The notes beneath the pieces are model-generated. The model was not told where the DNA came from, did no database searches, and was given only the letters and a program-made list of their open reading frames with translations. A stretch of 64,000 nt of DNA, from assembly GCA_036873755.1 (NCBI GenBank), contig JAVTVY010019630.1, positions 1 through 64,000 of the forward strand, read 5' to 3'. The translations under genes were made by a program, and so were the position numbers. Of the stretch, positions 10,701 to 23,085 are shown in pieces. How positions within the stretch are numbered: position 1 is the first letter of the stretch; the number at the start of each line of letters is the position of its first letter. Source of the DNA: Hanleya hanleyi (taxonomy: Eukaryota > Mollusca > Polyplacophora > Lepidopleurida > Hanleyidae).

Positions 10701-11225
10701 TTTAGGAAGAAATATGAAAATAAAAACCAAATTAAAGACCATAATTACCTTCCAAGATCGTGATGCCATCGTGATTCCATCATGAGGGCCATCTTGGATT
10801 TCTTGACATTATTTGGTAGAGCTCGACCGAAATATATAGTTTAGATAGTAACATCATGTGTTCTCACTGAATATTTGACAGAATAAAATCCCTTCAACCC
10901 CCCTCCCCCCAACCACCTTCCCCGCATACCACCCTACATATGTTTGGTATCCTCCAAATCGAGCATGATATAATTAAGAGGCAAACAAGCAGTTCTGCAA
11001 TGAATCTTTTAAGAGGGAAACAAGCAGTTCTGCAATGAATCTTTCATCTTCATTAAGTAGCTACAAAATGAACAGTTCGCACGAGTCATTGTAGTTCCCT
11101 GTACAACTAATCTTGGTTGTCATCACAATCGTCATCGTCAGACATATCATCATCCTGATCTTGTTGGAACTCCTCATCAGCCATGTTGTCACAGGTCTAT
11201 AACTTACATGTGACAGTGCATTTCA
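7731..11225. other. Gene-poor stretch
   Basis: I recognise no gene. A diverged tandem duplication of about 120 bp lies near 7900-8080 (CTGTAAACCAGGCACTGAATG and its relative). A 36-bp duplication (AACAAGCAGTTCTGCAATGA) lies near 10985-11045. Confidence 0.55.
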
Positions 11226-12720
11226 GGCCATTTGCCAGGTATTGACAATCAGGTAGCTTGCAAATTTTGGTGCATTTGCAGGAATTTACTGGGACTGCTG
11301 ACATCAGTGCAAGACATCACGCAATGTGGTCGTTTACAGATACAGCCACTACAGTCCCTCCGTCAGCCGTATCTCTCGAGCAAGCCATCAACTCATCGGT
11401 TCCGGTGGCCCGTCCACACGACGGGTCCCACGCTTGGACACCAGAACACTCAACTCCAGGGATCGTCTCGTGACCTTCGACAACTCGATAGTCATTTTTC
11501 ACACAAGCAAAGAGGGGGGGGGGGGGTATTCCAACAGATTTCCATCGTTGGGGATAACCTCTGAGAGGCCTGTTTGCGACAAAAGTCAAGGCAGAACTGC
11601 AGCTCTTCGTTGGCTTCATCATAGATCTGCAAATCCTGGACATCGACGCCTCATTGATCAAGTGGGACAACTCCCTGGCCTATGCCTTCCTGCCAAGAGG
11701 AAGTTCCTCTAAAGATCACATAGCATGACTGCGTCATAATTCTCATGGTACCACTGTGGCTGCATCGCAGTTCAGCGAGATTACCTCACAGAAATAGCTT
11801 TGATCTAGAACAGTTGCGGAAACTACGGTATCAGCTACCGATCTTCCACACCTCAACTGTGCCAGTAGAAGAGGTCTTATTTCAAGTGCCGGTCTCGAGA
11901 AATTCATTCCGTTGCTGCGTCTACTTCGGTAGTAACAGATTTCTACTCCATCTACATCTGGCAAGAAGTTTGAGATCAGTACCAGTGAAGTTTACAGATC
12001 AGCCCTAGTCAAGGTGTTACGCCCATCCACGAGTGTGAACATCAGCTAGAGTCATCGAAAGATACAGATCAACCCTAGCCAAGGTGTTACGCTTGTCATC
12101 ATCCGCCAGACCGGCAGCATTTCTGCACTACTCCGAGCTATCGCATTACAACCTCGACGATCTAAAACAGGTGGAACCTTTGCGGTCGTCCTGAGACCGT
12201 TATTTAGGTTTTCACTTGAACTTTCTACAGTCCAGTGAAAACACTATCTTACAGCTTTCTTTACGGTCTTCACCTTAGGAACAGGTATACCTGAACGGTA
12301 CGGTTTGGAGAGAAAGTCCCACACCGGAGCGGAGAGTTGGTCCAGAACATTCTTCCGCCCGCTTTCGGAATTCATACAAGGAATGAGCCTACTCGTTTTG
12401 GCCTTTGTGAACAACACCTATACTCGATTCCGGCACTTTCGGACTTCGCCAACAGATAGGAAGATGAGCTCCTTCTCTATCCAGTAGAGCCATCCGCCAT
12501 TATCTACTTTGCACAGATCCAGCAAGGGGATTCAGACGCCTATTATGTCTATCATTATACTGAACGGTGGCATCCCATGTTACCAAGTATATGATAGTAC
12601 CCTGGCTGAAGATAATTCACGAGGCGTATCAACTTGCAATGGATGCCCCTTATCTACTAGCATCAGTATCTTCGCACGATTTCCTGGCACCTGTGGAGGA
12701 ACCTATCGTCAGATGATATA
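11226..12720 (+). pseudogene. Decayed DIRS/Ngaro-like retroelement (RNase H to tyrosine recombinase region)
   Basis: Translated fragments in shifting frames resemble the conserved order of tyrosine-recombinase retroelements. LLTSVQDITQCGRLQIQPLQ (about 11290-11350) resembles the end of the reverse transcriptase. LFATKVKAELQLF and a following LAYAFLP (about 11565-11690) resemble the RNase H segment. KIIHEAYQLA near 12610-12640 resembles the C-terminal recombinase part. Stops and frameshifts are frequent, so nothing is functional. A (G)n run at 11515-11527 breaks the frame. The assignment rests on motif resemblance only; a Ty3-type element is the main alternative. Confidence 0.4.
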
Positions 12721-15663
12721 GTCCAGCCCTGCGCAGGCACAGCCAACTCGACTTTTTCCAGCTTCTATTTACGAGACATCTCGTTCAGACTGACAGGGTG
12801 AGATCACTGTGACCTGTAGTAGCATCCCAGCACATAGTCCACTAGCCCTCTTGTAAAAGAGGGGGGTGGGGGAGTGAACAACACCACAGTCAAGACCAGC
12901 AAGCAATTCCCAAGCCTGAGGTAAGTATCACTAAAAGCCATGCCGGAGGCGTAGGAATTTCACTGAGCGGTCAAGACGGCTACAACAACATGATCTACTG
13001 GTTCCCCAGTAGTCGGCCTGGACTCGGTATTTACATACCCCCTTCTTCGCCGTCTTATTGGTTGCTCTTTGACATCCATACGCTTCTCTCACGACAGGAG
13101 AAATCTCTAAAACTATTTTCAGGTTACCATATCTAGATCATCACAGGAAGCTTACGCTGCATCTCGAGCCGGAAACTACAAGTTCGGCGCCCCAACCACT
13201 ACTGTTGGGAGTCTGGATCAGTGATAGCAGGTGTAGATTTGAGCCACAAATATAAGAGATTTATAAACAATGTTCAATATTTTTTATCAAATCAAACCAG
13301 CTATCACATAAATGTGCCCATCCCGACCTTCCCTCACACTGCGACCTTGTCACAACATGTCTCGTGTTGCAGAGGGAAAAAGAGAACAAGCTCGAGTACG
13401 CATGTGCGGACAGCGCCACCTGGTGGATCAAGGGGAATTAACTTTTATCTGCAAATGGGATCTCCAAAGGAGGAATATGCGTAAATTTGCAAAACAATTG
13501 AGACACACCAATATGTTCAATTTGAAAACCATCAGTGAGAATTAGGTCGATTACATAAAGCAGCTTGTGGATTATAGCAACTATTTGCCGCCATCTTGGA
13601 TTAACCCACTTTGTGCCACTAAGCTACCGACCGGACATGGCCAGCATGATTTTTTGTACTCTACATATATAATCTAATATGAAAATCACCATGACGTTTT
13701 GCCCCATAAGATGGTACCAGGGAGTGGTCTAGCTCATGTATTAGCCTCGGCATAATTGTGCGTCATCATTGTATTGTATTCCTAACAAGCGAACAAACAA
13801 GAGCGAGACTACAGTCCTGTAAATTGGTCCTTCTTGTATTAACATTATAACAATGGGCATTAATCACTGAACAGCAGTAGACTTGGGTGCTTGGACATTG
13901 GACACAGTATGTTTCAGACTCATTTCTTCATATACTCTATGGGAGGGGGTAGGGAATTTGCATGTATTGATAACTGGCTTATATCTAAATTTAATTTGCC
14001 AAAAACAACCTCGACCCTTGTTTGTGTGGAATATTATGGTGTTAATGTATGTATATCAGAAAAATGTCATAAATATTTACCCATACATAAAAATGGGGGA
14101 AATGAGAGTGAAACAACGCAGAGATTGCCACAACAGATAATGCATCCCAGCATACCGTCATTCACGGAGGCCTGGCGATTTATTGTTATTGTATGCCAGA
14201 GGAATTTCAAACCACTTTTTTCTAAGGTTTATTTGTTCACTGGTACATGAAAATACACTTTTCCAAAATTTGTTGTCAACTTTATGATAAAAAACTTATT
14301 GTCTCTACCAGTATGGCTACCAGCCAGTATGGTAACCTTTTCTGCAGTTTGCAGGAGCTTTTGGTATTTGAGCTGGTAACTCCATAGGTTATTGGCGAGT
14401 GGATGCAGTCAACATTGTCATGTTGGTGAGGACCTGAGGACAGGTTGTTGCTTTTCTGGAAGAGATAACCTTCTGGCAACCTGAACGACAAATTACCACT
14501 CATTGTTAGCACTGCAATACAATTACCTTCAGGCCTTCTCTTCTTAGCATTTATCAAAATTCTCAGTAACAACAACAAGACTCTCTTCACTAAAGCTTAA
14601 TACCTTTAAATCTGATATATCAAATTTTTTCACCCCTTGTTACTCTTTTGGTGATTTCTTCATAATTGCTTGGAGTATGGCTATGAGAATTCACCAACAT
14701 GTTAATCTAAGCATGCAGAACATTTCGAAAACAAAAATTCACATTTACATTTATTTTGCACATAAATTTAGTCAATAGAAATGTCAATCGGCTTGACCAA
14801 GTCAAGCATAAGAACCTCAAATGCACTATCAAATTGATCTACAAACGTCGAACAATAAAATGGGAGTGATATTAACCCAAAATAAACTCAAATCAACCGG
14901 CGAAATACAGGAATATGAAATAAAAAACGAGTACTGAAAATGATTTGCTTAATATGTCCACCTGTATGTAATACAGAAAATAATGATCCAGTACTACTGT
15001 TTGACACTTGTAGAAGAATTTGACGCTGCGCTTGGGATTCTTATGCGCCCGAACTGACAGTCCCACTGACTAGTATAGAACATAAAATAAATGTAAATGT
15101 GAATTTATTTATTCTATTATTTTACTTCATTCATTATCTTCCTCGTGTTTAGATTGAATGACAGATGGGCGAATTTTCATGGCCTTACTCCAAACCATCA
15201 GAAAGAAATCGCCAGAAAACTGACACCGGCTGTGAAAATTTTGATTAAACAAGATTTTCTTGTAAATTCCCCTTCAGGGAGTAGATCAAGTTGCCTATGG
15301 AGCCATAACATATATGTACCCTATGTTTCGTATCCTGACACCTTAAACAAGGTGAACGTAAACAAAATATTGACATTTAGCAAAGCAGAACCATTTATAC
15401 GTATTAGCGGTCACTCCAACGTGAAATAGGTATGACCAAAATCTGGGCCTGTCAGATTCCTCAGTTGGAAGACTGGTGGGAAATAGATGTGCGGTACCCC
15501 CAAAACTTGTTCGATATTCCCTGCTACCCAGAAGGCATCTTCGTAAATGCCTTGGAGATGAACCCCATGAATATTTCCCATCTCCAGGCCAATTCTCCAC
15601 CCCAGCCTCCTCTCGGAGACGTGATGAAAAGGGCTGACTTTTACAGTCTTTTTTTTTCCAACT
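12721..15663. other. Gene-poor stretch
   Basis: No coding feature is supported. The open frames of 85-119 codons (for example 13891-14250) lack recognisable motifs and are AT-rich. The segment 12721-13220 may be the tail of the preceding retroelement. Confidence 0.5.
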
Positions 15664-15909
15664 TGTTATACAATATTTTCACAGCACGACCACACCGTGT
15701 GTTACGTATTGAAACAAACTATAGTTCGTCTCTTCAGTATGGTATTAGTTCGTAACTTGGTATTGCAACACGCTATAGTTTGTAGAGGCGCGTAACCACG
15801 TTGTGTAGCCGCCATTTGTAATGATCTGATTTATGTGAATTACAGTTGTAGTTTTTACGAGAAACTCCTGTCTTCGTGTATCAATACATCACAGAATTGG
15901 CGACGAGGG
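15664..15909 (+). mobile_element. LTR-like segment with primer-binding-site-like sequence
   Basis: A segment begins TGTTATACAA (15664) and ends ATCACA (15893). Three bases later comes TTGGCGACGAGGG (15897-15909), the kind of tRNA-complementary sequence that follows the 5' LTR of Ty3/Gypsy-type elements. An ATG at 16041 (ATGGTTGATCAGGG) could have begun gag, but the CACTA-like element starts only 20 bp further on. No second LTR was found, so the identification is tentative. Confidence 0.35.
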
Positions 15910-16076
15910 TGTTGTAAATATCCAAGGATATTGTGTTCGGACATTTCGTGTCACAGAACTCACGAAAATTACCAGACATTGTCGTTTTACCGGGACAACT
16001 AAAATCACGCGTTTTAGTGCTGGAAAACACAGACCGGAACCATGGTTGATCAGGGACAAGTCACCCCTGCTAAAAA

Positions 16077-16295
16077 TGTTCTATAGAATTTATATAGAAC
16101 AAGTTCTATAGAATTTCTATAGAACCTGTTCTATAGAATTCTATAGAAACTCTATAGAACTTTAGTACCCAAGTTCTATAGAAACTGGTTCTATAGAACT
16201 AAATTCTATAGAAACTTGTTCTTTAGAGATCAGTCTACAGAACAGATTCCTATAGAAATCAGTTCTATAGAAATCAATATTTGTTCTATAGAATA
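16077..16295. repeat. TTCTATAGAA palindrome array (subterminal repeat, copy A)
   Basis: About a dozen exact or near-exact copies of TTCTATAGAA/GTTCTATAGAAC in 220 bp, directly inside the putative CACTA terminus. The same array occurs at 32569-32716. CACTA elements are known to have subterminal arrays bound by their own proteins. Confidence 0.85.
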
Positions 16296-16917
16296 TGTCT
16301 GTATCAATGAAATATGGTGTTTTTTCTTGGTTTCTGCGAACTTGCTGTAAAATACAGACCTAAGGAAATGATTGCCTGTTGTTCATAGTCTGTGATTCTG
16401 CATGGATGAGTAATTGAGTATTCCCATATAGTACTTTGTAAAACCATGCAAGATAATGTGCTGAGATCATTCATCCCACACATGTATATGGAATGAGTGT
16501 GTTCGACATAAGGCTGACCAGTCATGATGCTCAATCAACACAAGCTGCAGGTATATGCACTCCAGCAGAGGGTCATTGATATTTTAACTAATATATTGAT
16601 TAAAGTGATGATTTGAATTATATGGGAAAAAGAATCGCATATTAACTTAATAAGGGATAAAAATTCCCACCTCTCTGAAGAAGGAAAGTAATTCCGTCTC
16701 TATGAATTTTCATGCTGCGAATTTATATGGGATATATATCTTCTTAATCATGTATATTTAAAATGATAGGTATCTATTGTACAAAATTTAAAGCATGCAA
16801 GCTGAACAGAAAAGTAATCAAAACTAAAACAAGTTTCAGGGTGAATTATGAACATTTATTCTAATTCACCCAAACCCATCAAATTTACGGTATTGATATA
16901 TTAATAATGTGAAGTGT

Positions 16918-19900
16918 TCATTCAGCTGGCATGGCTGGTGCTGATTTTCGTTTTTCCAGTTTCTGGCAAATATTCAGCTTTGCGCCGATTAATTTCTTAA
17001 CATCTGCCTGTTCTTTGCCAGGATGCATCTTCTTCACAAACTCTGAAAAGAGGAACATTTGAGAAATCTTGTAAAATAATTTGTCCTTGTAGATATTGAT
17101 GTAAACATGTTTATATCATTCATACAAGGCTTTTTCATGAATGGATATGAATAACAACTTCTTTTATTGCTCGTGCTGACGTTTCGCTGAAGGTTATCAG
17201 CTTTATAAAAAGTTTGAAGTATATCTCCAAAGAAAAGTCAGCAGCAGAGCAATAAAAGAAGTTATCTATGAAATGGCCTGATGTTATATATGCCTATCAA
17301 CAATTATATTTATATTGTTTTATAGAATTCTGAATATCAATGATCCTTATACAAGTCAAACAGAGAGAACACACTTTGTACATATCAAATTAATGTCACA
17401 ATAACATTATCACAATAACACTTATTAACATTGAATGTTGAATGTGAAGGTTAAAACAATGAGTAACTTAACTGAAAGGAGTTACAAATTGAAATAAATT
17501 TTGGGATGCTTCACCATCATGAAGAAAACCTGAAACTTAACTTACCAATAATAGCAGTGACTTTATTCTCTGGCAGCATTGTCTTTACTGCCAGCTCCTT
17601 AAACGCATTCGACCTTTTGCCTGTGAGGCTGCTGTTGGCCAGCTCATCCCTGCTGAAGACAACCTCACAAAGTGTATAGGTGGTCTTCTTCACATCTGTC
17701 CTGCTCACATACTGAAGATTGTTGGCATTAACCAGAACCCCGTATCCCAAATCAACCTGTAAACAACAAGAAAGACAGTTGAATCATAATGTGAGTCATA
17801 TGACAATTCAATATAAAATTGCAGTTAAGTATGATAGTTGCTGGATAATAGCCCCATTATATTTGCTTCCTACTGTATCCTGAATCCCATATTCAAAATT
17901 AGGGTCAGAGGTGGCGTTTAAGTTGTCTCCTCTGATTTTGTCAACTATTTTCAATCTTGAGGAGAATTGGAAATGTGGAATTATTCATTCATGTCTTGAA
18001 GTCAACAATTACGAATGAAGCCAACAATCAGGCATGTTTTGTGGAAATCCATCGTTATCAAAATTTTTTGTAGTAACACATTTTTCGTAATTTTCTGTAA
18101 GGTAATTACCTGGCCATTTTCATCCACATCATATTCAAATACCCTGCGCAAGTGGCCCTGTCCCGGTGTTGTACGCATAGGTGCAGTGAGGGGTCGTCGC
18201 ACAGGTGTCGAAGGCAATACACGTGCAGCACCATGGACATTCTGGGCTGATGTGTTTGGTTGGGGATGTCCCTGGGTTGATGGAGGAGCCGGGGTTACTG
18301 GTGATGATGGAGGACATCCCCGGTTGGGCGATTCGTTACGTCCCTGGGCTGACGATGGGGGACGTCCATGGTTCGATGATGGGGTCGAGGGATGCCCCTG
18401 GGTTGATATTGATGATGGGGGGCATCTCTGGTTTGGTGATTGGGGACGTCCCTCGCCTGATATTGACGGATGTGGGAGACGTGTTGTGTTTCCCCCAGAT
18501 ACTGTTGAGGTATTCCTGCCAAGACTCTGCACCTTGCCAAGTAATTCGGGCAAAGCTGTAATTATAAAAAAATACACAGCCAAAATATAGTGATAGAACA
18601 AACTAAGCATCAATAATACAATACAATTCTTTGTCATGAAGAAAGGGGATATATTGAGAGAAGACAGGGGCTAACAGTTGAGCTGTATTTCTTGGATTTT
18701 ATATTGTGCAGTAGAAACTGATTACATGTAGATGAATGCTGTTTTCTGGTGGAGGGAACTACACAACTCTTAATCCCAACAAATAAAAATCAAATATTAA
18801 TTGACTCCATATCGTCTATGATGAGCCACCTGGCCATACAGGACAGGCCATATCACATCCCACAGATATCAGAGGTTCTTTGACTGCCTTCACCCCAGAC
18901 CCCAACAACACAAAATTAAGTATAGTTTTAATTTATGGGCAAGGAACAGTGACAGTCATAACAACTCACCCTTCAAAATCCTGAAGCTATTCCTCAATGC
19001 AGCATTTTCTTCTTTCAATTTTGAATTCTCCTCTCGCAGTCTTGTCAGTTCGTCATCATCGGACTGGTTTGCTTCCTGAAAATGGAGGAGAAATTAAATA
19101 ATCAAATAAACATTTTTGCAAAACTAGTTTCAAGATCTGATACAAATACTGACAGATTCGTTCTATTTTGTCACTGCGGTGATTTCTCCTGATATGTATG
19201 TCTAGGCTGTTTTTGTTCAAATAAACTGGTTTAACACTGATTTCAATAGACATCATCAGTTAAACATGTACCTGTACTTAAATAGTATGGTGATATTATT
19301 GGCGTACACTTACATCAAGCTTTTTCCTTAGCTCTTCCCGAGCATTGTTGCCAACTGTTTTGCGAGCTTCTTTCCGTTTCTTGTTCTGCATGAAATTCAA
19401 TTGATAACGTAAGTGGCTACATTTATATTCTTGGGGAGCTAGGTTGAATGCATAGTATGTTATAATGGTAATGTATGCCTCGAAGCAGTCTGTTTTCCTG
19501 TAAACACAGGCACTCTGATTTGAGGCGAGATGTCCTATGCTTTAAGCTAGACCACTAGACTCACATCAGAATGCCTGTAAACATATTAACATTAATACAA
19601 AATTCAAATATTTTATTTTTAGTTTACTAGTAATTAGAAAGTCTACTTAATATACAGTGATATTGTGACTGCATGATAATCACTCACTTGCTCTAATGAC
19701 CTTTTCATAGTATATAAAATTTGATGCGAGCACTATTTTGTTCTGATTTAAGCTTATACCAGATGTCGATCAGTGATGTGTTCTTCATCATCTTCTGTAC
19801 TCTCTCCATCTTCTTCAGACCATGTTCTTTTGGGCTGAAGGGCTCTCTTGCCCCTTCCATACTCTAAAGTCCCAGTCATCGGCACATCTTTTCCGTCTTC

Positions 19901-21070
19901 CGCTGCCCTAAGGAATGGCAATAAACTGCTCTGATTATCTAGGGAGAGAAAAGTCAGACTGGAATAATTATGAACTTTTATCGTTTAAATATTTTGAGCA
20001 ACCTATATGGTTATAAGGTCTCTAACTCTGTCACTTTAAGCTTCTTTAATTTTCTTTAGAAACTTAATTAAATGACTTTCTTTCATTAGCATATCTTACA
20101 GATACCCAGTTATTGTTTCCAAATTGTGTGTTTTAAATGACCGAATTAGTAGAGACCTTTATTTACGTACAGTAATTGTATTCCATGTATGGTAATTCCC
20201 ATAATAATTCAACCACAGAGCGAAAAAGTGAAAGATCTCGCCAAAAAATTAGAGGGTGATGAAATTTATTAGGACAAGAATTTAACAAAATGGTTCAAAA
20301 TCATGCAAATATAATTTATTATATATCCTTTGTTATATTATTTCAATAAATTTAGAGAGTAATCAAATCAAATCAAAATTTTTTCCAGAAATTTGGTGTG
20401 CTTGAATTTCAATAGGGTGATTGAATTATTAGAGAAATTACTATAGGTGAAGGAAGTATTTCTTGTCACCCAACCGTGATGCGCATTGAGTAACACTCAA
20501 AATTATCATGAAAGTATATAATCGAGCATGCAATTTATACCCATGCAATATGACTTAATCAATATTAAACCTGTATTTAACACTTCAATTAAACAAGAAT
20601 GTTTCCCATCTTTTTATGTACATGAGAAGCTACATGAAGCAATTAATATGTGCCAATATCAATTATCAATTAACGTACAGATTTAATATATATATTTATA
20701 CAAAAATTTATTTCATTATTGCAATGCCTCTGACTTGTAATTTGTTTGGCTGCGTATATGGATGAGGAGGCCATGCAGTCATGCACTATGTCAAAAAGAA
20801 AAAAAATTGTACAAATTAATGTTACATAAAATTCATTTATGAATATAATACTTACCACCAAATCTCAAAACTCGAGCTACGTGTTTCTCCTGCTTCTTTC
20901 CGGGAACTTTATGTACAGGCCACATCACTTGGATTTGTTTTGTTTCATCCCAGTCATCACTCAGCATTAAATGTTGATGGATTGCACTTGGTGATGAAGT
21001 GCTTTGACTCTATTATCTCCACTTCGTTTCTTTCGAAGTGTAGGATGAGAGCAAATTTTTGCTGAACCAT
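16918..21070 (-). CDS. BEN-domain protein with coiled coil (seven-exon gene)
   Basis: Gene model from splice consensus on the minus strand. Exons: 20856-21070, about 19760-19901, 19314-19385, 18970-19075, 18110-18555, 17546-17756, 16918-17042 (TGA at 16918-16920). The last six exons join in frame: phase 0 at KKLD/EANQ and ENGQ/VDLG, and a split Glu codon between the last two. Exon 2 is acidic and basic; exons 3-4 give a Lys-rich segment and a coiled coil (LTRLREENSKLKEENAALRN). Exon 5 is Pro/Ser-rich with repeats of the type RPPSS. Exons 6-7 form a BEN domain (LGYGVLVNANNL, SSLTGKRSN, HPGKEQADVKKLIGAKL). BEN domains bind DNA or proteins in chromatin. Exon 1 has an apparent one-base frame break near 20960; an internal ATG at 20967 would avoid it. 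The gene sits in a CACTA-like element, so it may be transposon cargo rather than a host gene. Confidence 0.65.
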
Positions 21071-21296
21071 TGTGTTTACAAAGATATCACGTGGTGAGAA
21101 GAATAAAAAAACCCACAAAAGATCGCTGAATGAATGAATAAAATTGAACGAATGAAAGGCTGTGAATGGACGTCGACTTGTTTGTTGAATGGCTGGAGTG
21201 AAAAGGGAAGAGGACAAAGGAAACTTCCCGCGCTGACTGTTAACCAATCATGGACGTGTTATCACAAATGACTGCGCGTTGGGCTACCCTCACAGT

Positions 21297-21735
21297 AACA
21301 AGGTATCATTAAGGTATCAAGAAGGTCTCAATAAGGTACAGGCCATAGATCTGACATAGGTACAGGACAGGTACAGTTAAGGCATATACCTTATCTGTAC
21401 CTCCAAATTTGTCATTTGATCCAACATGGACAAGGTACAGATAAGGTACGTTCCAAAAATGCTAATGATGCCTTAACTGTACCTCGCTTGAATAAGGTAT
21501 CAGTAAGGCACAGCAACAAGGTATCACTAAGGTAGTATAAGGTATAGTGTAGGTACATGAGGATAAAACCAGTTCAAGAGCAAGGCGCAAGTAAGGTACA
21601 TCCAGAGGTACCATCAAGGTATAGGGTCTTACGCAAGGTACCAGGAAGGTATATATATATGGTCAGCCATTTTATATCTGGAGGTATCATTAAGGTACAG
21701 CTGAAGGTACCGGTAAGGTATACACTAGATACGGT
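21297..21735. repeat. AAGGTAC/AAGGTATC dispersed short-repeat array (copy A)
   Basis: About twenty copies of AAGGTAC, AAGGTATC or their complements in 440 bp. A similar cluster lies at 29219-29445 before the transposase gene. They look like subterminal repeats of the two CACTA-like copies at the gene-start side. Confidence 0.6.
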
Positions 21736-21748
21736 CCACCCAATCCAA

Positions 21749-21922
21749 AAGATAGCAGTACATATAAGATGGCACACCATAAAGATAGTGCCATGGCATT
21801 GTAGCTCATCTGGCTGTAACTGGAGAAAGTAGCTGTAAGAAATTTTTACTAAAGGACTGCAGTAGATGAGTTTCTAACTTGTGTTGATAGCAGTACATAT
21901 ACGATAGCACACCATAAAAATC
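21749..21922. repeat. 37-bp direct repeat pair
   Basis: GATAGCAGTACATATAAGAT at 21753 recurs at 21886 with two changes, and the match runs on through a shared ACACCATAAA. It overlaps the uncertain right edge of the CACTA-like element. Confidence 0.6.
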
Positions 21923-23085
21923 AACAAATCCGATTTCAGAAGAATATTTTAGTGTATTTTTTACACAAAAACAGTAATTCTTCCATACATAAAATAGCAC
22001 TATGAATCATATTTACAGCAACATTCTTTCATCCGGCTCACTTGTTTACAGTTATGGTTTGACTGTTCTTTCTTATTCACTGTCCTTTCTTGTTGTATCC
22101 AGACATGCTATTGATTGTTCTCATGTCGACATGGTAGAAAGCAAGTGAATCAAGGGGAGAGTGTGTGAATTGTAGTCGCTTTCAACAATCTATCAGTCAT
22201 ATACATGTAACAATGTTTGTATCCTATTCCATTTACACCAGGAAACGCAAGTGAACTAAGCGCTGATCACCACAGTCCTCTGTTTCGGCTCTTTAATCCT
22301 GTGACTTTGGCACCCATTGCCGGTTGATCACAGGGGCTGTACTTGTTGAATGTGTTGTACAGAAAGCTGATGAATAAATAAACATCATTAATTCCTGAAT
22401 ATCTTCTATCTAAATAGAACGAGAGATCCTGAAGGATCTTGGCGCCCACCACTGTCCGTTAATTGTAAGCTAATGACTAGAGGATTTTTTTGTCCATTGT
22501 TACTAAGAACAAACGATTGATTTGTAATTTTGTTTACAGAATTTCGAATCTGAGCGAAAAGGATCAGAAAAGGCCACTGAAAAACACCAAGATATAATCT
22601 AAGTTTCAGGAGTTTCAAAATTTCTAGAAACTGTACTTATGTCTGTTGTTATAATACAAGAGAAATGAGCAAAGTTAGTCTGAAAGTGAATGTACATGTA
22701 TGGAGGATTCTTCGCCTTTGTTTCGTAGTATTTTTTTTTATTTCTTTTTTTGAACGTGTCATCATTGGGTACTGGAAACGAAGACCAATCTCTTTGACAC
22801 TTTGGCATGAGCTATGAAACATACTTAAGATTTGATAATTAAGAACGAATGCGAATTCTGTTCGATCTGTTTATCAGGCTATTTTGAGATATCTCTTTTA
22901 AGATACCATGCTCGAAAATAGTAAGATGGTACACTACTTAATACTGAAGAGATCTGGTCCGCGCAGTAATGTTGAAACTTCGAAAGTGCCTGAATCCTAA
23001 TTATCTCTCTTGGATCGAAACATGCAGCGGTCTACAGTTGTCGAGTTGTGACGTTGAGTCACAAGAGTCACGTCCCTTCATGTAG
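21923..23085. other. Gene-poor stretch
   Basis: AT-rich sequence without recognisable genes or repeats. Confidence 0.5.

Larger units (their letters stand above)
16062..21790 (-). mobile_element. Probable CACTA/EnSpm-type element carrying a BEN-domain gene
   Basis: The left end, CACCCCTGCTAAAAATG followed by a TTCTATAGAA array, matches the inverted right end of the transposase-bearing copy at 32734, which reads CACTACCCTGCAAAAAATG on the minus strand. The right end is uncertain: a CACTA (minus strand) at 21786-21790 follows a region rich in AAGGTAC repeats like those before the transposase copy, but no 3-bp target duplication could be matched. The BEN gene fills most of the interior. Confidence 0.5.

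Noticed and set aside
18015..18590. 191-codon plus-strand frame (Gly/Asp/Trp-rich)
   Set aside because: It is antisense to the Pro/Ser-rich exon 5 of the BEN gene, which has splice sites and a consistent frame.
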